From assembly GCF_019578655.1 (NCBI RefSeq), contig NC_063258.1, forward strand, positions 18,852,802-18,916,801: a stretch of DNA of 64,000 nt, given 5' to 3'. Origin of the DNA: Ricinus communis. Its lineage: Eukaryota > Streptophyta > Magnoliopsida > Malpighiales > Euphorbiaceae. The position numbers were made by a program, and so were the translations under genes. Below, in pieces: positions 34,019 through 46,061 of the stretch. Below the pieces are notes generated by a model. It was not told the origin of the DNA and did no database searches. It saw nothing but the letters and a program-made list of their open reading frames with translations. How positions within the stretch are numbered: position 1 is the first letter of the stretch; every line of letters begins with the position of its first letter.

Positions 34019-37000
34019 TTTAATATGAGAAAACAACCCCGTAAAAGTGGTATATTTACAAATATAAGAAAATAACCCCGTAAAGCGTGTATTTTTATGA
34101 ATGTGAGAAAATAACCACGTAATACAGGGATATTTATTAATCGGAGAAAATAATCCCGTAATTTTGGTATAGTTGGGAGTGTGAGAAAATAACCCCGTAA
34201 AAGGGTTATATTTGTCAATATAAGAAAATAACTCCGTAAAACCTGTATATTTATGAATATGAGAGAATAACCTCGTAAAAGTAGTGTAATTGCGAGTCTA
34301 AGAAAAGAGCCTCGTAGAAGGGTTAAATTTTTTAATATGAGAAAACAACCATATAAGAGAGGTATATTTATAAATATTAGAAAACGAGCCCGTAATACGG
34401 AGATATTTATCAATCGGAGAAAATAACCCCGTAATTGTGGTATATTTGTGAGTATGAGAAAACAACCGTTTAAATGGGTTAATTTTATAATTTAAGAAAA
34501 CAGCCAGTAAAAGGGGTATATTAATCGATATAAGAAAATAATCCTATAAAGCGTGTATATTAATAAATTTGAGAATACAACTCCATAATAGTGCTAATAA
34601 TTTAATATGAGAAAATGACCCCGTAAAAGTGATATATTTATCAATATAAGAAAATAATCTCATAAAATGTGTATATTTATGAATATGAGAAAACAACCTC
34701 GTAAAAATAGTGTAATTGCGAGTCTGAGAAAACACTCTTGTAGAAGGGGTAAATTTTTTCATATGAAGAAACAATCTCGTAATACGGGGGATATTTATGA
34801 ATTTGAGGAAATAACTCTGTAGTTGTGATATATTTGTGAGTATGAGAAAACAACCCCTTAAATTGGTTAATTTTATAATATGAGAAAACAACCTCGTAAA
34901 AGGGGTATATTTATTGATATAATAAAATAACCCCGTAAAATATGTATATTTATAAATTTGAGAAAACAAATGATAGTGCTAATAATTTAATATGAGAAAA
35001 CGACTCCATAAAAGTAGTATATTTATCAATATAAGAAAATAATCCCGTAAAACTTGTATATTTATGATTCTGAGAAAACAGCCCCTAAAAAGTGTATATT
35101 AATGAATATGAGAAAATAACCCCGTAAAAATAGTGTAATTGCGAGTGTGAGAAAACAGCCTCGTAGAAAGGGTAAATTTTTTAATATGAGAAAATAACCA
35201 CATAAAACGGAGATATTTATCAATCGGAGAAAATAACCGTGATTTTGGTATATTTGGGAGTATGAGAAAACAACCCCTTAAATGTGTTAATTTTATAATA
35301 TGAGAAAACAGCCCCGTAAAAGTGGTATATTTGTCAATATAAGAAAATAACCTCGTAAAACGTGTATATTTATGAATCTGAGAAAACAACCTCATAAAAG
35401 TAGTATAATTGCGAGCCTAATAAGAAAGCCTCGTAGAAGGGGTAAATTTTTTAATATGAGAAAATAACCAAGAGGGGTATATTTATAAATATTAGAAAAC
35501 GAGCCGGTAATATGGGAATATTTATGAATCTGAAGAAATAATCCCATAATTGAGGTATATTTATGAGTATGAGAAAACAAACCCTTAAATATGTTATTTT
35601 TATAATTTGAGAAAACAACTCCGTAAAGGATATATTTGTCAATATAAGAAAATAACTCCGTAAAACCTGTATATTTATGAATATGAGAGAATAACCTCGT
35701 AAAAGTAGTATAATTGTGAGTCTAAGAAAATAGCTTCGTAGAAGGGTTAAATTTTTTAATATGAGAAAACTACCGTGTAAGAGGAGTATATTTGTAAATA
35801 TTAAAAAATGAGCCCGTAATACGAGGATATTTATCAATCGGAGAAAATAACCCCGTAATTGTGGTGTATTTGTGAGTATGAGACAACAACCCTTTAAAAT
35901 GTGTTAATTTTAGAATATGAGAAAACAACCCCGTAAAAGAGGTATATTTGTCAATATAAGAAAATAACCCCTTCAAACGTGTATATTTATGAATTTGACA
36001 AAACAACCCCATTATAGTGCTAATAATTTAATATAAGAAAATGACCCCGTAAAAGTGACTTATTTATCAATATAAGAAAATGACCTCGTAAAACGTATAT
36101 ATTTATGAATATGAGAAAACAACCCCGTAAAAGTAGTGTAATTGCGAGTTTGAGAAAGCAGTCTAGTAGAAGGGATAAATTTTCTCATATGAGAAAATAA
36201 CCCCGTAATTAGGGGATATTTATCAATTGGAAAAAATAACCCCGTAATTTTGGTATATTTGTGAGTATGAGAAAACAACTGCTTAAATGTGTTAATTTTA
36301 TAATATGAGAAACAACCCCGTAAAAGGGGTATATTTGTCGATATAAGAAAATAACCCCGTAAGACGTGTATATCTATGAATTTGAAAAGATGACCCCATT
36401 ATAATGCTAATAATTTAATATGAGAAAACGACCCCGTAAAAGTGGTATCTTTATCAATATAAGAAAATAACTCCGTAAAACGTGTCTGTTTATGAATACG
36501 AGAGAATAACCTCGTAAAAGTAATGTAATTGCGAGTCTTAGAAAACAGCCTCGTAGAAGGGGTAAATTTTTTAATATGAGAAAACAACCGCATTAGAGTG
36601 GTATATTTGTAAATATTAAAAAACGAGTCCGTAATATGAGGATATTTATCAATCGGAGAAAATATTCCCGTAATTATGGTATATTTGTTAGTATGATAAA
36701 ACAACCCTTTAAAATATGTCAATTTTAAAATATGAGAAAACAACCCCGTAAAAAGGGTATATCTGTCGATATAAGAAAATAATCCCATCAAACGTGTATA
36801 TTTATGAATTTGATAAAACAATCCCATAATAGTGCTAATAGTTTTAGATGAGAAAATGACCCCGTAAACAGTGGCTTATGTATCAATATAAGAAAATAAC
36901 CCTGTAAAAATGTATATATTTATGAATATCAAAAAATAATCCCGTAAAAGTAGTATAATTGCAAGTCTGAGAAAAGCGACCTCGTAGAAGGAGTAAATTT

Positions 37001-37436
37001 TTCAGTGAGAAAACAACCCCATAATAAGGGGATGTTTATCAATCGGAGAAAATAACCCCGTAATTATGGTATATTTGTGAGTATGAGAAAACAACCCTTT
37101 AAAATGTGTTAATTTTAGAATATGAGAAAACAACCTCGTAAAAGGGGTATATTTGTCGATATAAGAAAATAATCCCGTCAAACGTGTTTATTTATGAATT
37201 TGATAAAACAACCCCATAATAGTGCTAATAGTTTTAGACGAGAAAATGACCCCGTAAAAGTGGCTTATCAATCTAAGAAAATAATCCCGTAAAATGTATA
37301 TATTTATGAATTTGAGAAAATAACCCCAGAATAGTGCTAATAATTTAATATAAGCAAACGATCCCGTAAAAGTCGTATATTTTTCAATATATGAAAATAA
37401 CTCCGTTAAACGTGTATATTAATAAATCTGAGAAAA
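34019..37436 (+). repeat. Satellite array, block 3 (plus orientation)
   Basis: Continues the array after LTR D in the same orientation. It is relatively rich in the eleventh monomer type (AAGAGGGGTATATTTATAAAT or variants at about 34350, 35465, 35770, 36590), so this block holds many 11-monomer units. Several units at 36400-37430 are nearly tandem copies of one another (types 3, 4 and 5 with GCTAATAGTTTTAGA and GTGGCTTAT variants). Ends at the strand switch at about 37437. Confidence 0.95.
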
Positions 37437-37455
37437 TAACCCCTTTTACGAGGCT
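37420..37455. other. Strand-switch junction in the satellite
   Basis: Left of the junction monomers read GAGAAAATAACCCC; directly after it the sequence continues TTTTACGAGGCTGTTTTC, the reverse complement of a type-7 monomer. Everything from here to 38934 and at 42055-42397 is in reverse orientation. This is one breakpoint of an inversion or a head-to-head join. Confidence 0.93.
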
Positions 37456-38934
37456 GTTTTCTGAGACTCGCAATTACACTACTTTTACGGGGTTATTTTC
37501 TCATATTCATAAATATACATGTTTTACGAGGTTATTTTCTTATATTGATAAATATATGATTTTTATGGGGTCATTTTTTCATATTAAATTATTAGCACTA
37601 TTATGGGGTTGTTTTCTCAAATTCATAAATATACACATTTTATGGAGTTATTTTCTTATATCGAAAAATATACCCCTTTTACGGGGTTGTTTTCTCATAT
37701 TATAAAATTAACCCATTTAAGGGGTTGTTTTCTCATACTCTCAAATATACCACAATTACGGGGTTATTTCCTCAGATTCATAAATATCCCCGTATTACGA
37801 GGTTGTTTTCACATATTAAAAAATTTACCCGTTCTACGAGGCTTTTTTCTTAGACTTGCAATTATACTACTTTTTATGGAATTGTTTTCAGATAGTCATA
37901 AATATACATGTTTTACGCAATTATTTTCTTATATTGATAAAAATACCACTTTTACGGGGTCGTTTTCTTATATTAAATTATTAGCACTATTATGGATTAT
38001 TTTCTCAAATTCATAAATATACACGTTTTACCGGGTTATTTTGTTATATTGACAAATATACCCTTTTTACGGGGTTGTTTTCTCATATTATAAAATTAAC
38101 CCATTTAAGGAGTTATTTCCTCATACTCACAAATATACCAACATTACAGGGTTATTTTTTTTGATTGATAAATATCCCCGTCTTACGGGGTTGTTTTCTC
38201 ATATTAAAAAATTTACCCTTTCTATAATGGTATTTTCTCACATTAAAAAATTTACCTATTCTATAAGGCTATTTTCTTAGACTCGCAATTACACTACTTT
38301 TACAGGGTTATTTTCTCATATTCATAAATATACTCGTTTTATGGTATTATTTTCTTGTATTGATAAATATACCACTTTTACGGGGTCTTTTCTCATATTA
38401 AATTATTAGCACTATTATGGGCTTGTTTTCTCAAATTCATAAATATACACATTTTATAGGGTTATTTCTTATATCGACAATTATACCTCTTTTACGGGAT
38501 TATTTTCTTATAGTATAAAATTAACCCATTTAAGGGGTTATTTTCTCATGCTCACAAATATAACAAAATTATGTGATTATTTTCTCCAATTGATAAATAT
38601 CCCCGTACTACGAGGTTATTTTCACATATTAAAAAATTTACTCATTCTAGGAGGCTGTTATCTGAGACTCGCAATTACACTACTTTTACAGGATTATTTT
38701 CTTAGATTTATAAATATATACATTTTACGGGGTTATTTTCTTATATTGATAAATATATCACTTTTACAGGGTTCTCTTCTCATATTAAATTATTAGCATT
38801 TATTATGGACTTGTTTTGTCAAATTCATAAATATACGCGTTTTACGGAGTTATTTTCTTATATCGACAAATATACCCCTTTTATGGGGTTGTTTTCTCAT
38901 ATTATAAAATTAACCATTTAAGTGGTTGTTTTCT
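37437..38934 (-). repeat. Satellite array, block 4 (inverted)
   Basis: The same monomer set as blocks 1-3 but reverse complemented (GGGGTTGTTTTCTCATATT...). Type order also runs backwards, as expected for an inversion of an existing array. About four HOR units. The plus-strand ORFs here (82-137 codons) correspond to the minus-strand ORFs elsewhere. Solo LTR C starts at 38935. Confidence 0.95.
38930..38934. repeat. Target-site duplication TTTCT, left
   Basis: TTTCT precedes the LTR start TGTAATATCC and recurs at 42055-42059, directly after the terminal CA. The joined flanks restore an inverted satellite monomer (GTTGTTTTCT then CATACTTACAAATAT). Confidence 0.93.
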
Positions 38935-41900
38935 TGTAATATCCGAAATTCTTAATAATTAATAAATGAGTTTTTATTTAAATTAATTTTTATTTGGTTT
39001 AATTTGAAATGATTTAATGGAAATTTTAATATTAGACAATTAAATGAGTTATTTTTCTATACCCAATTTATTGGATCTTTAAGAAATTAATTAAGTAAAT
39101 TATTGAGAAATAATTATATTTTGGTTATTCAAATTTTTCTCAAATATATATATAGCATATATATAAATAAAATTATATATTGGAAAATCATGGAAGAATT
39201 TGTAAATGATGTTTTTATAAAAGAAATTTCTTGGAGAAATTGGTATTTTAATTAGCTAGTGGTATTTAATTTTAAGTTGGAGAATATTTAGTAAATTGAG
39301 TAATTAAATTAATTGTGTTAGGATTTAATTGGAAATTTATTTTAGGATAAGGATTAAAAGTATAATTCTATTAATATATGGGGTTTTAATGAAAATTTGT
39401 AAGTTTGGTATTTTTTGTAAATAATAATGTCGGCAGGGGTATATAGGTAATTATGTATTTTCAATAATTTTAATTTGGCCCGAATTAATAGTTAGTGGCT
39501 TAATTGAAAGGCTAAAGAAAAGTTTGGAGGTTAATTGGAAATTCTGCAGGATGAAATTGTAAGTAATTAAGAAAGTTGAGGGACCAATTTGTAAGAAAGA
39601 AAAGTTTAGGGGCCTAATGTCGATATTAAAAAAAGGAAAGAAGAGAGTGTCGGGGAGAGAGAAAGAAGATCGGGGGGAGAAAGAGAGGGAGATCGCCGAA
39701 GAAGAAGAAGGGGAAGGCGGCGGCGTGCGTCGTCAATGGCGGCTTCGGAAGTGCACGGGCTGGCCATCGGACTAGTAGGCGGCCGGCGGGAGAAACGGCG
39801 TCTAGCGGAATCGCGGGTAGGAGCAGTGGCTTCCGGAGGCCGTTCCGGCAATTTCCGACTGTGTTGGCGGCCGAGTCGGGTGGCGATCGGCTCCTCTCGG
39901 CGAGGGCTCTCTTTTGGCAGCAGTGACGACGCCTGGGGTGACCGGAGTTGCAAGATCCGGCAAAGTGAAATTTAAGGTGGCAACCGGTGTTTTTCAGCTT
40001 TTCCGGCGAGCTCCGGCGGAGGATGGACGATCAGAGAACATATCCCGACTCTCCTCAGCTCAAGCTTCGCAATGGCACCGGTTTCATGGCGATCGGGCTT
40101 CGTTTGTGAATCGACGGCCGAGATCGTCCGAATATCTCTCCGGATGATCGGGAGTCGAATCGGAAAATCCAAAGTGGGGATCATCATCAGTGCGTCGTTT
40201 CGAGTCCGATGGTGTGTTTGGATCGTCGATCGGACTCCGGTGGCTAGAGGCGAGTCGACCGAGCAATCAAGCGTCTCGGTAATATTCTCTGAACTGTTGA
40301 TTTGGAATTCTTTGATTTAATTTATGCTTATTATTTTGTGTTGAGTATTTGATATTTATGAGTCAAAATAATTGTCTCTCGGTTTGCCTGCCTCGTGTTT
40401 TATGCTGTGTAGCAAAGTCGGGAAAAATGTGAAGTCTCGGGACCCGACTCCCGTTGTGTGGAATTATTGGGTATTTAAAGTGTTTTTCTGGCAGGTCCTG
40501 AACCCGTTTTATGGAGGGTAAATATCCGTGTTGTCGGGGAGGTTTTGCCAAATTTTCGGTAGAATTTACCCGAGTTGAGATTCTTAGTCAGTCAGTCCTA
40601 GGAATCTAGACTTAGGGTTAATTGTCAATTGTTCAACGTAATAGATAAATTGTTTTTCGTGATTAGATGATCTGTCTATTTAGCTCGGTCCAACCGAGGC
40701 ACCGGAGCAGAGCTAGGAGGTCGCCAAATCTATGAGTTAAAGTCACTTAATCGTTGCACTATTGCTAAGTTTGAATTTAATATGCTATTTTAGAAATTTA
40801 TGCTTAATATGATTATTAGTATCGCAATATAAATAATTTCACTTGATTATTAATTATTGAAAATAATATAATTATTATTATTAGTAACATTATGATAATA
40901 CAAATATTATTATTATTTTTCCATACGAATTGCACGTTGCTTTACCCTAAATTTTTAATCTTTATTTCGATATGTGTTGAATGATTTCATTAGACAATGA
41001 TATTTATTAAATGTGATGATTGCATTTTGGGAAATGTGGCTTTCGTAGAACATGCTACCTAGTGGGTTACATCAGGACCGCGTGCGCACCGATAATGATC
41101 ATGGATAGGTAATAAGATTATTATGAGTTTTGCCCTGGTCGAGCATGGCTCTCTGGGCTGATTTGAGTAAATTGCTGGAGGTAAGGTCCCTGGTCGAGCA
41201 TTGCTCTCTAGGCACCGGCTTATTTAGATACTTAAGTGACCAGACTTGAGGTAAGGTCCCTCGTCGAGCATTGCTCTCTAGGTGCTAATCTTATTGGAAT
41301 AAGAGAGCTGAAAGGCTTAGCATATAGTGAATATTAAGTGACCGGACTGGAGTTAAGGACCCTGGTCAAGCTTCGCTCTCTGGGCGCCAGTCCTATTGGA
41401 ATGAGATGCCGGAGGTAAGGTCCCTGGTCGAGCATTGCTCTCTGGGCGCCCGTCTTATTGGATTAAGAGAGCCAAAAGGCTACTAGAATTTGGGGTTAGG
41501 GTTCTACTGAGCCACTCGTCCTGTAAAAGTAAAAATATATTTTTATTTTTTTATTTATTTTTTTATTATGGTATGATGATATTATGATTTCTGTTTATGT
41601 TCAGGGTTTGATATATTGATTCGAATAACTAATATTTTCTGTGAAGACTGCAATAGACTCTAGATTATTTGATTTTAACTCACTCTAAGGTGGCGATCTC
41701 CATTTCATTTTCGGATCCCTGTTAGTCTTCCCGCGACTCTTATTGATAACCCGAACTCCTTCATCATCGGGTGGTGTATTTGATTTGGTATGTTAATTTG
41801 TAAAATCTCGGATTCTCATGAGTAGTAATATGTCGATTGTAAATTTTCGAGTTTTGGGTCTCGCCAAATTCTTTTGGCGAATCGAATTAGTTATGTAAAA

Positions 41901-42054
41901 TTTAATTGTTGAGATGATTGTAGCATTAATAATAGTAAAATTTGAGATGAGAATTGTTTGAGTTAGTGAATGTCAAGCTTACTACGGGATTCAGTAGCCT
42001 TACACCTACCTATTCCCTAGTGCCGGTCACAGGACCTCGGGTGGGGTCGTGACA
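38935..42054 (+). mobile_element. Solo LTR copy C (intact, 3.1 kb)
   Basis: Starts TGTAATATCCGAAATTC and ends GGGTGGGGTCGTGACA with TTTCT duplications on both sides. It aligns along its whole length with copy B and, from about 39880, closely with copy A (shared CGATCGGCTCCTCTCGGCGA, GTTGCAAGATCCGGCAAAGT). It is longer than copy B mainly through extra minisatellite units at 41135-41480 and changes in the GC-rich middle. No internal domains. ORFs of 60-115 codons in the GC-rich middle are not conserved in frame among copies A, B and C. Confidence 0.93.
41135..41480 (+). repeat. LTR-internal minisatellite, copy C (about 5 units)
   Basis: TCGAGC or TCAAGC followed by GCTCTC occurs five times (near 41139, 41195, 41263, 41365, 41428). 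Full units carry GGTAAGGTCCCTGGTCGAGC and GATTAAGAGAGCC-like sequence. This is the largest copy number seen in the four LTRs here. Confidence 0.8.
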
Positions 42055-42397
42055 TTTCTCATACTTACAAATATATCACAATTACAGAGTTATTTCCTCA
42101 GATTCATAAATATCCACGTATTATGGGGTTGTTTTCACATATTAAAGAATTTACCCATTCTACGAGGCTGTTTTCTCATACTAAAAAATTTATCCGTTCT
42201 ATGAGGTTGTTTTCTTAGACTCGTAATTAAACTACTTTTATGGGGTTGTTTTCTCAGATTCATAAATATACACATTTTTTTACAGGGTTATTTTCTTATA
42301 TTGATAAATATACTACTTTTACGTGGTCATTCTCTTATACTAAATTATTAGCACTATTATGGTGTTGTTTTCTCAAATTTATAAATATACACATTTT
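42055..42397 (-). repeat. Satellite array, block 5 (inverted, right edge)
   Basis: About nine inverted monomers after solo LTR C. They end at CATAAATATACACATTTT-like sequence at about 42397, where the CACTA remnant begins. This is the right boundary of the satellite array in the window. Confidence 0.9.
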
Positions 42398-44325
42398 AAA
42401 TATTTTTCCTTCAAGATATAATTGATGAATTGAAGTATCTTTAGGATGTGGGTGTCCAAACATATGATGTGTCTAGAAAGCATAATGTTTAAATGAGAGC
42501 GGCTCTTTTATGGACCATCATTAATTTTCCAACATACTCAATGTTGTCATGCTGCAGCATGACTGGGAAACTTGCTTGTCCTTATTGTATAGGACATTTA
42601 CAAGCATTCAATTTGAGCAACGGTTGAAAGACATCTTGATTTGACAATCATCGTAAGTTTCTGCTCTCTTGATCTTCCTTTCAGATGGAATAAAAATTGG
42701 TTCCTAAAAATAAAAAGGAGATATCACCGACACCACCTATAAGTACAAATGATCAAATCTTGCAAGAGCTAGATGATTTAGGACTTAGGAGAGTCACTAA
42801 ACTTGATGCTAAAGAGATTAATGGTCCCATTTGCAAGGAGTATGGTTGGAAGGAAAGAAGTATCTTTTGAGATTTGCCATACTGGAATTCTAATCTCATT
42901 AGACATAATCTAGATGCGATGCAAATTGAGAAGAATGTGTTTAAAAATATTTTTAACACTGCTGTGAATATTGAGGGAAAAATTAAAGATAATAAGAAGG
43001 CAAGAGAAGACATGAAGAAGTTGTGTCGAAGGCCCGAGTTGGAGAAGAATGAAGCTATAAGGAAATATCCGAAAGCATGCTACACATTAGATAGACCTGG
43101 GAAACAAGCATATGGGTGAAAAATCTTCGATCTCCTAATGGTTATATTTAAAATATGGGGCATGATGTAGACATGAGAAAATTAAAGATGTTTGGGATGA
43201 AGAGCCACAGTTGTCATGTGTTTATATAGAAGTTAATTTCCATAGCATTTCATGAACTCATGTCTGTAAATGTATGGCAAGCTATGATAGAGTTTCAACT
43301 TTTTTTTTTCAAGGACTTAGCTTCAACCACAATTAAAGTGGTAAACATGAAGAGACTTGAAAGAGATTCTAATAATTATTTGCAAATTGGAGCGTATATT
43401 CCTTCTTGGTTTTTTCGACTTTATGGAGCATCTTTCAATACAGTTGCCTTATGAAGCAAAAATTGCTGGTCTGGTCCAATATTGATGGATATATCCATTT
43501 GAAAGGTAAAAGAAGTAAAGTTTTGATAATATTATTTATTATCATAAAATAATGCTTATATAATATTATTTAGTCATTCTTATCTAGATTTTTTGGACAC
43601 TTGAAAAAGAATGTCACTGATAAGGTGAAGGTGGAAGCTTCAATATGTAATGCATACTTAGTAGAAGAAGCATCAAACTTTTGTTCATATTATTTTTAGC
43701 CCATGTGTATATGAGACTCAAAAAGTGCCTAGAAATGATGATGGTGGGGATGTTGAAGACGTTAAAGGAGAACTTTCAATATTCGGACATCCCGGTCGAC
43801 CGTATGGATGATAAAAAATAAGGAGGTTGTCTGACATTGAATACAAAGCTGCACGAAAATATATTTTATTAAATTGCGAGGAGGTTGATCCACATGTGAT
43901 GCAAGTCTTTCAAAAAAAAATTATTTTGTTCTAATACACCTATGTGTTACAATTACTAATGTCGAACTTGACGTGTAAGTTGTATATTGATGAGTTGAAA
44001 AAGGCGTCACCTTACATTATTGATGTCGAGCTTGATGTTAAGCTTGACAATAATTTTGTGGGATGGTTTGAGAATTATGTAGGTGAATTATTGTTTATGA
44101 AAATAATTAATTGTGCAAATGAAGTATTAAATTTATGATGCCTTTACGTTGCTTTCATTATTACGCGCGTCATAACATTGATAATAAGTTCATCAAGGAT
44201 CTTACTAAAGGCCCTTTATATACTATAGAATCATTTCCTATTTATTTAATTAATGGCTATAAATTTCATACCGAATTACATGGTTTAATGATGTCCACTA
44301 CGAAAAGTGAAGTTTGTATACAGGG
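42398..44325 (+). pseudogene. CACTA (En/Spm) TNP2-type transposase pseudogene, 5' part
   Basis: The catalytic protein of CACTA DNA transposons, now dead. Successive open pieces in one general direction show the family's landmarks: GVQTYDVSRKHN and TGKLACPYC at 42440-42600; DLPYWNSNLIRHNLDAMQIE with EKNVFKNIFNTAVNIEGK at 42870-42990; ARE-D-KKLCRRPELE at 43000-43045; AMIEFQLFFFKDLASTT at 43280-43330; a block like YEAKIAGLVQYWWIYPFE at 43455-43505; VEASICNAYLVEEASNFCSY at about 43630-43690; LINGYKFHTELH at 44245-44285. There are many in-frame stops and frameshifts. The N-terminus is missing where the satellite ends. The gene is interrupted at 44325 by an Athila-type element and resumes at 50655. 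Confidence 0.88.
44234..44325 (+). repeat. Host segment present on both sides of the second Athila-type element
   Basis: This stretch of the transposase gene (TTTCCTATTTATTTAATTAA to AGTTTGTATACAGGG) is repeated, with small differences, at 50655-50745 after the element. A 5-bp duplication is expected; if TTTCC at 44234-44238 and 50655-50659 is the true duplication, the remaining 87 bases on the left are extra. Confidence 0.85.
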
Positions 44326-45833
44326 TGATGAGCATAGTTTTATACATATTTGCTTGCATAGGTTCTACGATTGAAAACACGTAATTTTCTATTAGCAATT
44401 GAATTGTGTTTAGGGTTTCCCGGATCAGGCGCAAGCTGTTTTGTGTTCTTTTGCATTTCAGGAACATTTATAGGACCATCATCGTTGTTTAAGCAATTAT
44501 AGATCAATACGTGCGGAAACGGACGAGAATTCATCAAGATCGGACAAGAGTCACTATCACGATACATTGAGCACGGCGGACTGCCGTGCTCAACTACCAT
44601 TGAGCAATTTGATTCTTACATGGAAATTGGCACTTTGGGCGGTTACGTAGCCACCACGGCCGTGGTGGCCAACACAGGAGAAACACGGCCCGTGGTGGTT
44701 AACACGGGGAGGAACAGTACTAGTGGTGAAACCCTACTTGGTGATGTGGATACTAGTGGTAATTAATGGATTTGGTTCTTGATTGTACTTTGAACACGGG
44801 TTTGATATTAAATATATAAGAAAAATGAGTTTTCTTATTTTTAGAAAAAGAGTCGAGTAGAAAAGAGTGACATTGAGCCCTAGTGGGTGGTTCGGTTTTG
44901 CACAATCCTTGAGTGAGAGAGTTGCGGTGGTAAGAATCCCGGAATCGTAAGATTCCGAGTGGAGCAATTCAAGAGGCAGTTTGGGAGATTAATCAAAGTG
45001 TAGATCAGTTTCGTTGCCATCCAATTCGAGAAAAGGGTGTACATGTTTTATTTTCATTATTCTTTCATTGTAATTGATTTCCTAGATTGTTTTAAACATG
45101 AACATGTTTAGCTAGGTGATTTAATCCATTGGGATTTCTTTACTATGTTGGCTTGATATTATATTGTTGGATTGTTTGAGTTGGTTTTGTATTCTTCTTG
45201 TTTTCGGTATTAATAAGATTATGCATTATTCATGAGGACGTTGTGAATTGTGATGTTTAGATTGCTTTATGAGATTGAGAAATCCGTTTGGCAATTGGAA
45301 CTTTGAATAACAAGAGCGGTTAATAATCGCTTAGAGATAAGGATAATTAACTAGCCGGATTAAGAATTAACAAAGCTTAATAGAGGCGGATTAAAGCTTA
45401 ATGCTAATTTAAGAATCAATTGTTAGGAAGAGATTCCAACTTTAGGTTATTAGGTTTAGGAATTCGGTTATCTCGAGAGAAAACCTAACAAACAATGAAT
45501 AATTAAATTTGAGGCCCACTGAGCATAATTAGACTCAACCGATCCTTTATCTTTTGTAATCGGATGCCAACTAGTTTAGATTCCCTTTGGGTTTGTCTTC
45601 TTGTCTTGATTATTTCACTTATCAATTACTCCTGCATCTCCCTTAGAACTTAGCTCGTAGTTAATAGTTAGTTTAGAATTTATTCATCATCCATTTTAGG
45701 TTAATATAACAAAGAACAAAGAAGTAACTCTGGGCTTTCGCTTTCCGAGGAATACGACCTTGATACTCGCCATTAGTGCTAGGCGCATTGATAGGTACAC
45801 TTAGATTGTAGCTAACACGAGTAGCACACATCA
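44326..45833 (+). repeat. 5' LTR of the second element (mosaic)
   Basis: Matches the 3' LTR at 49146-50654 over most of its length, but contains patches that match the host sequence downstream of the element instead: a 21-nt match at 44360-44380 with 50810-50830, 15 nt at 44550-44564 with 51099-51113, short matches at 44591-44624 with 51141-51188, 15 nt at 44744-44758 with 51278-51292, 13 nt at 44852-44864 with 51466-51478, and 15 plus 14 nt at 45485-45513 with 52566-52598. The patches keep the order of the host sequence. Confidence 0.85.
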
Positions 45834-46061
45834 AGTTTTACCACCATTCGGGATCCGAGTCAATTGAAAACTGCAGATGTGAAATTTGCTATTTGTTAAT
45901 TTAGCCATTTTTTTCTTTCTTATTATTTTATGATTTTTATTTTTATTTGTTTATCTATTTTATTTTATTTGTACATATTTATTTAGCTTAAGTTTATGAT
46001 TCGGATAGTGAATGATAAGGAGGTTCAATGCTAAATTCAAAATCTTTGATATATATGACGA
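45834..46061 (+). other. PBS region and leader of the second element
   Basis: Directly after the 5' LTR the sequence reads AGTTTTACCACCATTCGGGA. In the first element the same position reads AGTTTTTGGCGCTGCTGTCG, so the primer site here is degenerate or corrupted. AT-rich leader follows. Confidence 0.5.

Noticed and set aside
10362..36827. Dozens of minus-strand ORFs of 60-216 codons in the satellite
   Set aside because: They follow from a monomer length of 39 bp with few stop triplets on that strand. Two frames are open at once, the frames change at 38-bp monomers, and no start or promoter context is conserved.
10160..42397. Degenerate telomeric repeat
   Set aside because: The CCCCGTAA core only superficially resembles CCCTAAA. 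The repeat period is 39 bp, not 7.
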